Below, one piece after another: positions 1 to 7,042 of a DNA stretch of 39,663 bases (its first letter is position 1; each line of letters begins with the position of its first letter). Source of the DNA: an uncultured Chloroflexales bacterium (GTDB lineage: Bacteria; Chloroflexota; Chloroflexia; Chloroflexales; Chloroflexaceae). The position numbers and the translations under genes are program-made. The notes below the pieces were generated by a model. That model made no database searches. It was not told where the DNA came from and saw only the letters and a list, made by a program, of their open reading frames with translations. The stretch spans positions 1 to 39,663 of the forward strand of contig CAKZSI010000052.1 in the NCBI GenBank assembly GCA_937918935.1. Direction: 5' to 3'.

Positions 1-644
1 CGCGTCAACATGAGTTCCAGCATGACATAATTCGTGAGAAGAATATCGGGCGGGTTGGTGATGATCGCCTGGCGCGTCTCATCATCCTCCTGCCCTGTGT
101 AGCGGGCGAACGTGACCGGTCCTTGCCCGTCGGGGTAGCCAAGGTGCAGAAACTTGCGCAGCTCGCCCTCCTGACTATTCGCCAGCGCATTCATCGGGTA
201 GACGATGATGGCCTGAATGCCCCGCCGCGTGCCGTGGCGCAGCACGTGATCGACAATCGGGACGATGTAGGAAAGACTCTTGCCCGAACCGGTGCCGGTC
301 GTCAGGACATAATTGTGGCCCTGGCGGGCAAGGCGCACTGCCTCTTCCTGGTGCTGGTGCAGCCGCAGGGGGCGTCCCGCGCCGTGGTATTCGGGGCGTT
401 CCTTGTCCTTGCGGAAGATGCGACGGCACTCCTCATGCAACACGCCCCCGGCGACCAGGTCATCAATCCAGGCGCCAGGGGCGAATGCCGGATTCAACTG
501 GATCAGCGCCTCGGGCCAGAGCAGACCGGCGTGGATGGCCTCGTCCACCGTCGCACGAATGCGCGGGTCGCGGATCTGGAAGAAGCTGCTGATGTAGGCG
601 TTGTAATCTTCAATCAGGCGGTTGCGGAGGTCGAAGATGTTCAT
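1..644 (-). CDS. DEAD/DEAH-box helicase, N-terminal part (runs off window)
   Basis: About 214 N-terminal residues of a superfamily 2 helicase; the rest lies beyond the left edge. The protein starts MNIFDLRNRLIEDYN and has an N-terminal helical region of about 100 residues. A Walker A motif TGTGSGKSLSY follows near residues 115-125. Next come the helicase stretches IIVYPMNALANSQ (motif Ia region), FARYTGQED and PPDILLTNYVMLE. ATP binding is supported directly; the nucleic-acid substrate is unknown. Similar long helicases with this N-terminus are, as I recall, often found in accessory or defence loci, but nothing here proves that. The ATG at 644 was chosen; an in-frame GTG at 656 and TTG at 671 are alternatives, and no clear ribosome-binding site separates them. 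Family confidence is high; the specific role is unknown. Confidence 0.85.
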   Translation of the reverse strand, partial: MNIFDLRNRLIEDYNAYISSFFQIRDPRIRATVDEAIHAGLLWPEALIQLNPAFAPGAWIDDLVAGGVLHEECRRIFRKDKERPEYHGAGRPLRLHQHQEEAVRLARQGHNYVLTTGTGSGKSLSYIVPIVDHVLRHGTRRGIQAIIVYPMNALANSQEGELRKFLHLGYPDGQGPVTFARYTGQEDDETRQAIITNPPDILLTNYVMLELMLT

Positions 645-904
645 GCGCGCCTGCACCAGATAGTCTGTTAACAAATTGCGATGAGTATACCATGCGGTGC
701 TTACTGTTGCAGAAGGTGCGGCGAGGCAGGCGCAACCCGCCCCCGCCTGACCGGCTGATTGTCTGGCCTGGTGGAAGTGCGCACTGCGGTGAGCCAGCGC
801 AGGTTCTATGCAATCAGAGCGGAGACAAGCAGAAACAGGGGTGTGTTTCAGGGTGTATTCATCCTCACAAGGCTTTGCCAGACCTGTGAGGTCAGAGGGC
901 GGCC
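645..904. other. Intergenic gap with a weak terminator-like hairpin
   Basis: No convincing gene is present. An inverted repeat CCTCACA (863-869) / TGTGAGG (885-891) lies 14 bp downstream of the stop of the minus-strand gene ending at 905. It could end that transcript, although no T-run follows it. Confidence 0.4.
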
Positions 905-2266
905 TCAGGGGCTTGCCTGTGTGGTATCCATCTGCGCCTCCGGGGGCCAGGGTTGCAGATTGCCGGCCCGGTCGCGGGCGCGCACACGAAAGGCGAAGTG
1001 TTTCCCTTCATCCGGGCCGAACCAGGCCGTGGTTAGTTCCACCTGGCGCTTCCAGTCGGTCCAGCCGCCGCGGGGCAGCATCCGCACCTGCACATCGTAG
1101 CTGGCGATGCCGCTCAGGTCGTCGCTTCCGCCCCAGGTGATCTGGTAGCCATTGCCCTTGCGCTGGATGCCTGTAACCTGGGCGGCGGGCGGCGCGCTGT
1201 CCTGGCGCAAGGCCCACATCAGCGCATCGTAACGCACGACGCGGCGGTCGTCGCCGGTTAGATTGCTCAACTCTACCCCGGAGACCGAGCCGCCACTTCC
1301 GAAGCCGAAGACCCCCAGGGTCACCCACTTCCCCCCGCTGGCCTGTTGATCAATGCGCGCCTCGCTCACCCCGCCGTCGTGGTAGATGACATAGCGGGCT
1401 GACTCCGTCGCTCGTTCTCCGCACTCGGGGATGTAGGCCCGTAGTTCATAGAATCCCGCACCCGTAAGCTGGGGAGTCCAGGTAGCACTGATGGTGGCCT
1501 TCGCGGGATCGCTGGTTGAGTAGGTCCAGGCGTGGCTTCCGCCAAGACCACAGGCCGCCTCGGACCAGGAGGCGCTACTGGCGGCGAAGCCCGGATCGCC
1601 GTTATCCACGGCAATGGCGCCCGGTTCTACCGTAACCGGTCTGGGAGGGGGTGGGGCCGGCGGCGGGGCCGGCGCGGGGGCCGGAACCTCGATGGGGACG
1701 GCGTTGCCCGGCCCCGGGTCGGCGCCCAGCCAGAGAAAGGTCACCTCCACCCAGTCGTTGCGGGTCATACCCAGATCGTCCCAGAACGTGCCATCGGCGA
1801 TATCAATGCCATTGGGGTCCTGGATACGGCGCCCGCGTTCATCGCGGCCGCCGTTGTAGCCGTGCAACACGGCGGCCTGGGCCATGGGCATGCCCACCGG
1901 GAGATCCTTGTAGCGTCGGTTGACATTCCAGTAGTCGTCGGTGGTGTTCCAGGGGCCTACATCCCAGACCGGCACAACCACAGTGCGGCCCTTATAGGTC
2001 AGGCGCACGCGGAACTTGTCGGAGCCACGGGGAGAGAGGACGGTCCAGGAGGGCAGGGCGACGAAGCGGTCACGCGGCTGAATGATATGGCCATTGGCCG
2101 TGCGCTGCCCGACCAGCCCTTCACGGGTGGCGAAGATGCGGTAGGTGGGAGCGAGGGCCGGTCGCGATTCCTCGGCGGCGGGCCCGGCCCGGGCCTGGGG
2201 GGTCAGGGCAGCCATCAGGGCGAAGATGGCGAGGCCGAGAACGCGACGGAGCTGGCCTGCGATCAT
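905..2266 (-). CDS. Secreted golvesin/fibronectin-like multidomain protein
   Basis: A 453-residue exported protein of unknown function. The N-terminus MIAGQLRRVLGLAIFALMAALTPQARA is a signal peptide. Residues about 30-185 form a conserved beta-rich domain (contains VVPVWDVGPWN and DPNGIDIADGTFWDDLG). A Pro/Ala-rich linker (PAPAPAPPPAPPPP) follows. A golvesin/Xly carbohydrate-binding-like domain (AWTYSTSDPAKATISATW ... YVIYHDGG) comes next, then a C-terminal Fn3/Ig-type domain (ISGIASYDVQVR-like core, FRVRARDRAGN). The start is set at the ATG at 2266 because AGGAGAGAGC precedes it and the signal peptide begins there. An outer-surface polymer-binding role is inference; domain identities are by eye. 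Confidence 0.8.
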   Translation of the reverse strand: MIAGQLRRVLGLAIFALMAALTPQARAGPAAEESRPALAPTYRIFATREGLVGQRTANGHIIQPRDRFVALPSWTVLSPRGSDKFRVRLTYKGRTVVVPVWDVGPWNTTDDYWNVNRRYKDLPVGMPMAQAAVLHGYNGGRDERGRRIQDPNGIDIADGTFWDDLGMTRNDWVEVTFLWLGADPGPGNAVPIEVPAPAPAPPPAPPPPRPVTVEPGAIAVDNGDPGFAASSASWSEAACGLGGSHAWTYSTSDPAKATISATWTPQLTGAGFYELRAYIPECGERATESARYVIYHDGGVSEARIDQQASGGKWVTLGVFGFGSGGSVSGVELSNLTGDDRRVVRYDALMWALRQDSAPPAAQVTGIQRKGNGYQITWGGSDDLSGIASYDVQVRMLPRGGWTDWKRQVELTTAWFGPDEGKHFAFRVRARDRAGNLQPWPPEAQMDTTQASP

Positions 2267-2512
2267 GCTCTCTCCTGGAGACGTGTTGGTTGGACGAACC
2301 CTGCCTGAGGTGAGGGTGTCGTGGTCTGTGAATGAGGTTTCCTTGCATTTCCGTCCCTCTCCCAACCTCCCCTCGTTGGAGGGAGAAGGCGGAAGCCCTC
2401 CTCCAGCGGGGGAGGGTTGGGGAGGGGGCGGAGTTACCGAAAAACTTCGTTCACAGAATACCAGTAGCCCTCCCAGAAAAGACAGCGAAGACCCTGACTA
2501 TCCGGATGGCTC
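2267..2512. repeat. Gap with large imperfect palindrome and G-run cluster
   Basis: The C-rich arm at 2355-2372 (CCCTCTCCCAACCTCCCC) can pair with the G-rich arm at 2408-2428. The G-rich arm has runs GGGGG-A-GGG-TT-GGGG-A-GGGGG, a canonical four-run G-quadruplex pattern on the plus strand. The gap lies between the start of the golvesin-like gene and the end of the DUF3048 gene. It may act as a terminator for the latter; no coding region is seen. Confidence 0.55.
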
Positions 2513-3514
2513 TTATTCCACCGTAAGATTCTGCAGCGATGGAATGGCGGCGAACCAGATCGGCCCGCTGTTGAGCGGAAGCTCGCGATCGTAGCGATCG
2601 AAGATGCGCAACTGGGCGAAGCCAGCGCCTTTGCGCCAGGTTGCCTCAATCATCCGCCCGTCGAGGAACACGCGCGCCGGCCCCTGGCCGATCACATCTT
2701 GCTGAATGCGCTGTTTGGGATCGCCGGGAATAGGGCGTTCCGGCACCTCGAGGACCACGATGTTCTTAAAGCGCAACTGTTCGCCGGTGACGGCATCCAC
2801 GTGGGGACGCTGCTGGCGGAAGTAGAGATAGCTATTCGTGGTCCGGTCATAGCGCCAGCTCACATAGGACTCCGGGTAGATGAAGTAATAGCTGATGCGC
2901 TGAGCAGTGGGTCTTGCAACGGGCCGGTCGCGCTTGATACGAAAGCCGATCTCGCCCAGATCAGGCTCTTCAGCCCGGCGCTTATCGAGGAAGGCGGCGA
3001 TGCGGGCGCTGGAGGTGTAGAGATTGTGGGGGGCAAGGCGGTCGGCGCTGCGGATGAAGGAAGTGCTGGCGTTGTTGTGCAGCGCGTCCATATCCACAAT
3101 TTCGACCGAGGTGGCGGCCATGGTCAGCGCATCGGGGGCCCCGCCGGCATGCACATACACCCCGCGCAGCCCCCTGGCCCATTCGACGAAATAGGCCCGG
3201 GCGCTACGCACCGGCCCGATGGTCGCCAGGTCGGGAGTGATGCCGGGGAAATAGACCGCCATGTAGCGGGTAATGCCGTACTCGGCGAGGGCCTCGAAAA
3301 CGATCGCCGCCTGGTTGAGGCCGGTTTGAGGATAAGCCTTCGGGTGATTGTCAATCATCACCGTGTAGGGCCGGCTGGTCACGCTGCCACGCGGGATAGA
3401 CGCCTCTGCGGCGCTGCGGGGCGTCGGGGTGCGCGCAACAACAGGGCCTCCGCCAGCCAGGAGAGCAAGCGCCAGCGCCATCAGCAGGGCGGCGCGGTAC
3501 GTGGTTCTGAGCAT
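2513..3514 (-). CDS. DUF3048 domain-containing exported protein (YerB-like)
   Basis: A 333-residue protein with an N-terminal hydrophobic signal (MLRTTYRAALLMALALALLAGGG). It carries the DUF3048 hallmarks: RPYTVMIDNHPKAYPQTGLNQAAIVFEALAEYGITRYMAVYF, shown here only as family context across residues about 45-85, then IGPVRSARAYFVEWA and YVHAGGAPDAL. The C-terminal half holds the second conserved block (YFRQQRPHVDAVTGEQLRFKNI region). Bacillus YerB is a lipoprotein of unknown function in this family. This copy has no lipobox, so it is probably released or anchored by its N-terminus. The ATG at 3514 is preceded by GGAAGGAAGAT; an upstream in-frame ATG at 3535 is less likely. Confidence 0.85.
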   Translation of the reverse strand: MLRTTYRAALLMALALALLAGGGPVVARTPTPRSAAEASIPRGSVTSRPYTVMIDNHPKAYPQTGLNQAAIVFEALAEYGITRYMAVYFPGITPDLATIGPVRSARAYFVEWARGLRGVYVHAGGAPDALTMAATSVEIVDMDALHNNASTSFIRSADRLAPHNLYTSSARIAAFLDKRRAEEPDLGEIGFRIKRDRPVARPTAQRISYYFIYPESYVSWRYDRTTNSYLYFRQQRPHVDAVTGEQLRFKNIVVLEVPERPIPGDPKQRIQQDVIGQGPARVFLDGRMIEATWRKGAGFAQLRIFDRYDRELPLNSGPIWFAAIPSLQNLTVE

Positions 3515-3548
3515 GCCGTAATCTTCCTTCCGCATCCGTGGCGGTGTG

Positions 3549-3600
3549 CACGAACAGGGCCATTTTAACATAAATCCTGCCTTACAAAAAGAGGGGAGTT
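3549..3600 (-). promoter_or_regulatory. Weak candidate promoter for the DUF3048 gene
   Basis: On the minus strand the segment has an AT-rich stretch containing TTTTTG, then about 17 nt, then TAAAAT, within 60 nt of the start codon. It is the only AT-rich patch in this divergent gap. The -35 match is poor, so confidence is low. No good promoter for the plus-strand gene at 3825 was found in 3600-3824. Confidence 0.3.
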
Positions 3601-3824
3601 TGTTAGCAGGTTGTAAGTCCCCTGTCATCTTCTCGTTACTTACGACGTTCGTTCGGACAGGGGGGCGTGGGGTAGTCTGGCAGTAGGAAAAAAACCGCGC
3701 ATCGTGCGCCAATGACCGTGATCTGCACTCCACGAGTGATAGGCGCGGCATCTGGAGGTGAACCACCAGCACAGACACAGCCTTGCATAGGCCGTCGATC
3801 TCATTTCAACACAGGAGAACAGCT

Positions 3825-4877
3825 ATGCTCAAACGACAGCAATTGGTTGTACGGATCGTTCTTGCCTGCTTTGTTGCTGGTCTGGCGCTGTTGATCGGTT
3901 TGTGGACCTGGCAGAGCGCCGCCAGTTCGGCCAGCCTGATAGCCACGCCCGCTACGCCTCGGCAGAATGATACGGTAACCCTGATCGGTTCTGGCTTCTC
4001 GCCCGGTGAGACGGTGTCCATCTGGATCACCTATCCTGATTTCTCGGTTTTTGGCGTCACCGAAGTTGTTACCAATGGCGATGGGGCCTTCAACTTCCCC
4101 TACGTGCCCGATTTCCTGGGCGCTACGTTTACACCGGTTGGCCGCTACACCTATACCGCCTTCGGGCAGAGCAGCGGCCGTGAAGTCTACGCCTCGATTG
4201 AGGTGAGCATCGGCCAGGCGCCTGGCCCGTCACCAAACGTTACGCTGAGCGTCCATCCGGCGGGGGATCGCCAGGGCCGCACCTTTATCTTCCGCGGCAG
4301 CGGGTATCGTACCAACGAGCCAGTCGCGGTCTGGTTGCGCTACCCCGATGCAACCGTAGAAGAACTGGGGCGCACGCAGGCAGGGCCAGGCGGACAGATC
4401 GAGTACGTGCTGAAGGTTACTGGTGCGCCGGTGGGCCGCTATGCCCTGACAGCTCGTGGTGTGGACAGCGGCGCCAATGGCATTGCCGAGTTCGATGTGC
4501 AGGTGGCTGATCTGACCGTGCCTTCGGGCCGCGCGAATCTGCGGATCGAGTCCTCGCCCGATGACCAGCGGAGCTTTGCCGTCTTCAGCGGTTGGGGCTA
4601 CCAGCCGGGCGAAATCGTGACGATCTGGGTCACCCTACCGGATGCTTCCACTCTCTGGATCGGCGATGTGGTCGTTGATACGGGCGGCGCCTTCGTGGCG
4701 CGGCTCTACCTCAGCGAGCAGGAGCCGGTTGGCCTGCGCACGTACACCGCCTTTGGCAATACGAGCCGCCTGCGGGCAACCGCTGAGTACCGCCTCGTGC
4801 CTGGCGGCGGGCCGGGTACCACGCCTGTTGTTACCCCGGAACCGGATAGTGTGTGTGGCGGGGCCGGATGCCTCTGA
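3825..4877 (+). CDS. Membrane-anchored protein with three Ig-like repeats
   Basis: A 350-residue protein. After an N-terminal hydrophobic helix (VRIVLACFVAGLALLIGLW) come three homologous repeats of about 100 residues. Each contains an F/L-x-GxGY/F-xxxE-xVxIW-xxxPD core and ends near VGRY/LRTYTAFG. The cores are GSGFSPGETVSIWITYPD, GSGYRTNEPVAVWLRYPD and GWGYQPGEIVTIWVTLPD. This looks like a bacterial Ig-like surface protein; binding partners are unknown. The tail PDSVCGGAGCL has two Cys that may be lipidated or disulfide-bonded (inference). The start is the ATG at 3825 with upstream ACAGGAGAAC. It is divergent from the DUF3048 gene. Confidence 0.8.
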   Translation: MLKRQQLVVRIVLACFVAGLALLIGLWTWQSAASSASLIATPATPRQNDTVTLIGSGFSPGETVSIWITYPDFSVFGVTEVVTNGDGAFNFPYVPDFLGATFTPVGRYTYTAFGQSSGREVYASIEVSIGQAPGPSPNVTLSVHPAGDRQGRTFIFRGSGYRTNEPVAVWLRYPDATVEELGRTQAGPGGQIEYVLKVTGAPVGRYALTARGVDSGANGIAEFDVQVADLTVPSGRANLRIESSPDDQRSFAVFSGWGYQPGEIVTIWVTLPDASTLWIGDVVVDTGGAFVARLYLSEQEPVGLRTYTAFGNTSRLRATAEYRLVPGGGPGTTPVVTPEPDSVCGGAGCL

Positions 4878-4906
4878 GGCGCTGTTGCTCTGCCTGACGG
4901 GGCGCG

Positions 4907-5023
4907 GGAGGGTCGCGGGGAGGCGTAGCCTTCCCGCGACCGCCGTTGTGCGGCCCTGCCGCGCGCCAGGAGGGTCTGGGAGGGCGAAACCCTTCGGGGA
5001 TACGCTACGTCGTCGTTGTGCGG
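4907..5023. repeat. Two adjacent copies of a dispersed palindromic repeat
   Basis: Copy 1 (4907-4952) has arms GTCGCGGG (4912-4919) and CCCGCGAC (4933-4940) around GAGGCGTAGCCTT, then CGTTGTGCGGC. Copy 2 (4969-5023) has GGAGGGTCTGGGAGGGCGAAACCC-type sequence, also ending in CGTTGTGCGGC. The same GGGAGGGTC-xGGGAGGGC motif recurs at 11361, 22229, 34473 and 39639. It follows the Ig-repeat gene and may double as its terminator. Confidence 0.65.
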
Positions 5024-5112
5024 CGAAGCTGTATGGGGTTCAGCGTCAGGCCGATGGAGGAATGACAGGAAATCAGGGTTCCCCACACGCCTTTCTGCCG
5101 CGAGAGTCAGGG

Positions 5113-5355
5113 TTACCCGTCACTGATCTCAAACGTTTCGGGCGGCAGCACAGGCAATTCACTCAACCCGGCCGAGATCGCCGCTTCCAGACGGCGCTTC
5201 AGGTCCCAGAGGTGTTCCAGTTCTTCGTTGATCACGCTGAGGCGCGGGTGCTCGAACTCGTCAACATGGCTGTCTTCGTAGATGACCCGTCGCTCCTCTT
5301 CCAGAGCCTCAATCTTTGCGTTAACCTCGATAAGACGGTGCTTTAGATCAGCCAT
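5113..5355 (-). CDS. Small coiled-coil protein (DUF2630-like)
   Basis: An 80-residue soluble, acidic, mostly helical protein: MADLKHRLIEVNAKIEALEEE, then EELEHLWDLKRRLEAA. The L-x2-LWDLKRR segment resembles the LDxCWDLLRQRR signature of the small DUF2630 family, but the match is by memory and weak. No signal peptide or membrane helix is present. The ATG at 5355 has GGGGAGGAG four bases upstream; an earlier ATG at 5370 would add MGRSL. Function unknown. Confidence 0.7.
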   Translation of the reverse strand: MADLKHRLIEVNAKIEALEEERRVIYEDSHVDEFEHPRLSVINEELEHLWDLKRRLEAAISAGLSELPVLPPETFEISDG

Positions 5356-5462
5356 CAGGCTCCTCCCCATTGATGTATGAGCCCGGTTCTTCGCCCCATC
5401 ATAACACGCTTCATGCCGAGAAACAATCACGTCGGGCCACAGGCCAGTGTTGATGCAACGCT

Positions 5463-5550
5463 ACTGCTGGCAAACCCGGGTGTGCGGGCCGGAGGCTGGC
5501 ATGCGGGCGGGACGCCCGCGCTCCCAGCCACGCGGGAGTTCGCCAGCAGT
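5463..5550. repeat. Nested palindromic repeat (cruciform-capable)
   Basis: Three nested inverted repeats are visible. The outer arms are ACTGCTGGC (5463-5471) and GCCAGCAGT (5542-5550). The middle arms are GGCTGG (5494-5499) and CCAGCC (5524-5529). The inner arms are GCGGGCG (5503-5509) and CGCCCGC (5513-5519) with a GGA loop. It fills the gap between the YbaK-like gene end and the start of the small coiled-coil gene. Confidence 0.7.
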
Positions 5551-5598
5551 ATGATGCACCTTCAGCGCCAGGCTGAGATAATGCTCCAGGTCAGGAAC

Positions 5599-6078
5599 CT
5601 ATGCCGCTACCTCTACCAGTTGGGCGCCGAGCACCCGCAGCAGGTCGGCGACGGCCACGCCAAGCATGACCCCCCGCTGGCCAGCGTTGACGTAGATGCG
5701 CTCGTGGGCCGTTGCCGAATGGTCCAGGTAGCAGGGCCAGCGTCTGGGGACAAGGGCCAGGGCGCCGATGCCGCCAATCTTCAGCCCGGTGAGCCGCTCG
5801 GTCTCCGCTCGGGGCAGCAGTTCGAGACGCTTCTGGCCAGGCGCGGACGCGCAACGCTTCAGATCGAGCTGCCGATTGGCGGGGAGCATGACCAGCACGG
5901 GTCGTCCGTGACTGGCCCCGCCGAGCACCAGGGTCTTGTAGACCTGGCCGGGCGGCAGGCCAATGCGGCGGGCAACCTCTTCAGCGTCCGGCGGGTCGTC
6001 GGGGTCGTAAACGTAGGTGTGGGTGGTGTAGGCGACCCGATGGCGCTCAAGCAGGCGCTGGGAGTTGAGTTTGCTCAT
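5599..6078 (-). CDS. ybaK: YbaK/EbsC-family aminoacyl-tRNA deacylase (Cys-tRNA(Pro) type)
   Basis: A 159-residue protein, the usual length for YbaK. The family hydrolyses misacylated tRNAs, chiefly Cys-tRNA(Pro), in the cytoplasm. Visible family features include the N-terminal HTYVYDPD segment, EVARRIGLPPGQVYKTLVL with the conserved K in VYKTLV, and the C-terminal GGIGALALVPRR and YVNAGQRGVMLGV segments (G-x-R-G motif). It is the last gene of a possible minus-strand group with the HAD phosphatase, kinase and binding protein. The ATG at 6078 is the only sensible start, with a weak ribosome-binding site. The exact tRNA substrate cannot be told from sequence. Confidence 0.88.
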   Translation of the reverse strand: MSKLNSQRLLERHRVAYTTHTYVYDPDDPPDAEEVARRIGLPPGQVYKTLVLGGASHGRPVLVMLPANRQLDLKRCASAPGQKRLELLPRAETERLTGLKIGGIGALALVPRRWPCYLDHSATAHERIYVNAGQRGVMLGVAVADLLRVLGAQLVEVAA

Positions 6079-6091
6079 GGTCTTTAGATAT

Positions 6092-6146
6092 GCGCCGGGA
6101 GACCTCTCCCGGCGCGCAGGGGTGCGGGGAGATCTGCTTTCCCCGC
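6092..6146. repeat. Two tandem perfect hairpins in an 81-bp gap
   Basis: The first hairpin is GCGCCGGGAGA (6092-6102), CC, TCTCCCGGCGC (6105-6115): 11 perfect pairs with a 2-nt centre. The second is GCGGGGA (6124-6130) and TCCCCGC (6140-6146). They separate the HAD gene from ybaK and could attenuate or terminate the shared transcript. Confidence 0.65.
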
Positions 6147-6159
6147 GCTCCCGCTGGCG

Positions 6160-6963
6160 TCAACAGGCGACGCCCTGGCACAGGACGAATCTCCGCAGCG
6201 CCTCCGCTACTCCGCCCTCGCCGCAGGCGCCGGTAAGCGCGCACGCCCGGGCGCGCACGGCCGCCGGAGCGTCGGCCATAGCCACGCTCATACCGGCCAC
6301 CGCGAACATGCTCAGGTCGTTCTCGCCATCGCCGATTGCCAGCACCTCGTCGCGGGTCACACCGTAGCGCGCCATCAATTCGCTCAACGCCTCGCCCTTA
6401 CTCACTCCCGGCGGCACGAACTCGAAGAAGGCCGCGCCGCTGCGGAGTGTTGCCACGCGCTCGCCGACGACCGCGGCGAGTTCCTGGTCGAGCGCGCCGG
6501 CGTGGAGGAAGGCCAGCACCTTGAGCGGCTCAGGCACGTCGCGTAGCTCCGCGGGAGCACAGAAGACGGCAGGCGCCTCGCCGTAGGGCGCCAGCAGGTC
6601 CAGGTGCGGCGTTCCGGGCACGGCGTAGATCCCCGCGGCCCCGTAGACAATGTGGGCAATGCCGCGGGCGTCGAGCAGATCGAGCGCCAGGGCCAACTGT
6701 TCGGTGGTGAGGGTCGCGCGAACGGTAAAGCGCCCGGTCTCTGGCTCGGCCAGGATCGAGCCGTTGAGGGTGATGTGCGGCGGTCTCAACCCCAGGATGC
6801 GCGCGTAGGGCGCGGCCGAGACGAAACTGCGCCCGGTGGCGAGTACCACGCGCGCGCCGCGGGCCTCGCAGGCGGCGATGGCTGCCGCGCTGCCCGGCCC
6901 CGGGCGGTGTGCGGCGTCGATCAGCGTTCCGTCGAGGTCAATGGCGATGAGCCGGTAGGGCAT
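6160..6963 (-). CDS. Cof-type HAD-superfamily phosphatase
   Basis: A 267-residue cytoplasmic hydrolase of the Cof/YidA (HAD IIB) subfamily, which dephosphorylates sugar phosphates or nucleotides. Motif I is IDLDGTL with nucleophile Asp9 and acid/base Asp11. Motif II is VVLATGRS with Thr. The conserved Lys lies in VSKGEALSELM, and motif IV is IGDGENDLSMF. The large insertion between motifs II and III is the type IIB cap. The ATG at 6963 puts motif I at the normal distance; longer starts add no conserved residues. It lies 79 bp after the kinase stop, same strand. Substrate unknown. Confidence 0.9.
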   Translation of the reverse strand: MPYRLIAIDLDGTLIDAAHRPGPGSAAAIAACEARGARVVLATGRSFVSAAPYARILGLRPPHITLNGSILAEPETGRFTVRATLTTEQLALALDLLDARGIAHIVYGAAGIYAVPGTPHLDLLAPYGEAPAVFCAPAELRDVPEPLKVLAFLHAGALDQELAAVVGERVATLRSGAAFFEFVPPGVSKGEALSELMARYGVTRDEVLAIGDGENDLSMFAVAGMSVAMADAPAAVRARACALTGACGEGGVAEALRRFVLCQGVAC

Positions 6964-7042
6964 AAGCGTGATTTCGGATTTGACGTGTGTGGCATTCCGG
7001 TGCGACCTGGCGATGATGTGCACGCGGTCTGTGCAACAGCCA

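Noticed and set aside
759-1140. Plus-strand frames at 692-1140
   Set aside because: They overlap the golvesin-like gene end, have no start signals and are of random composition.
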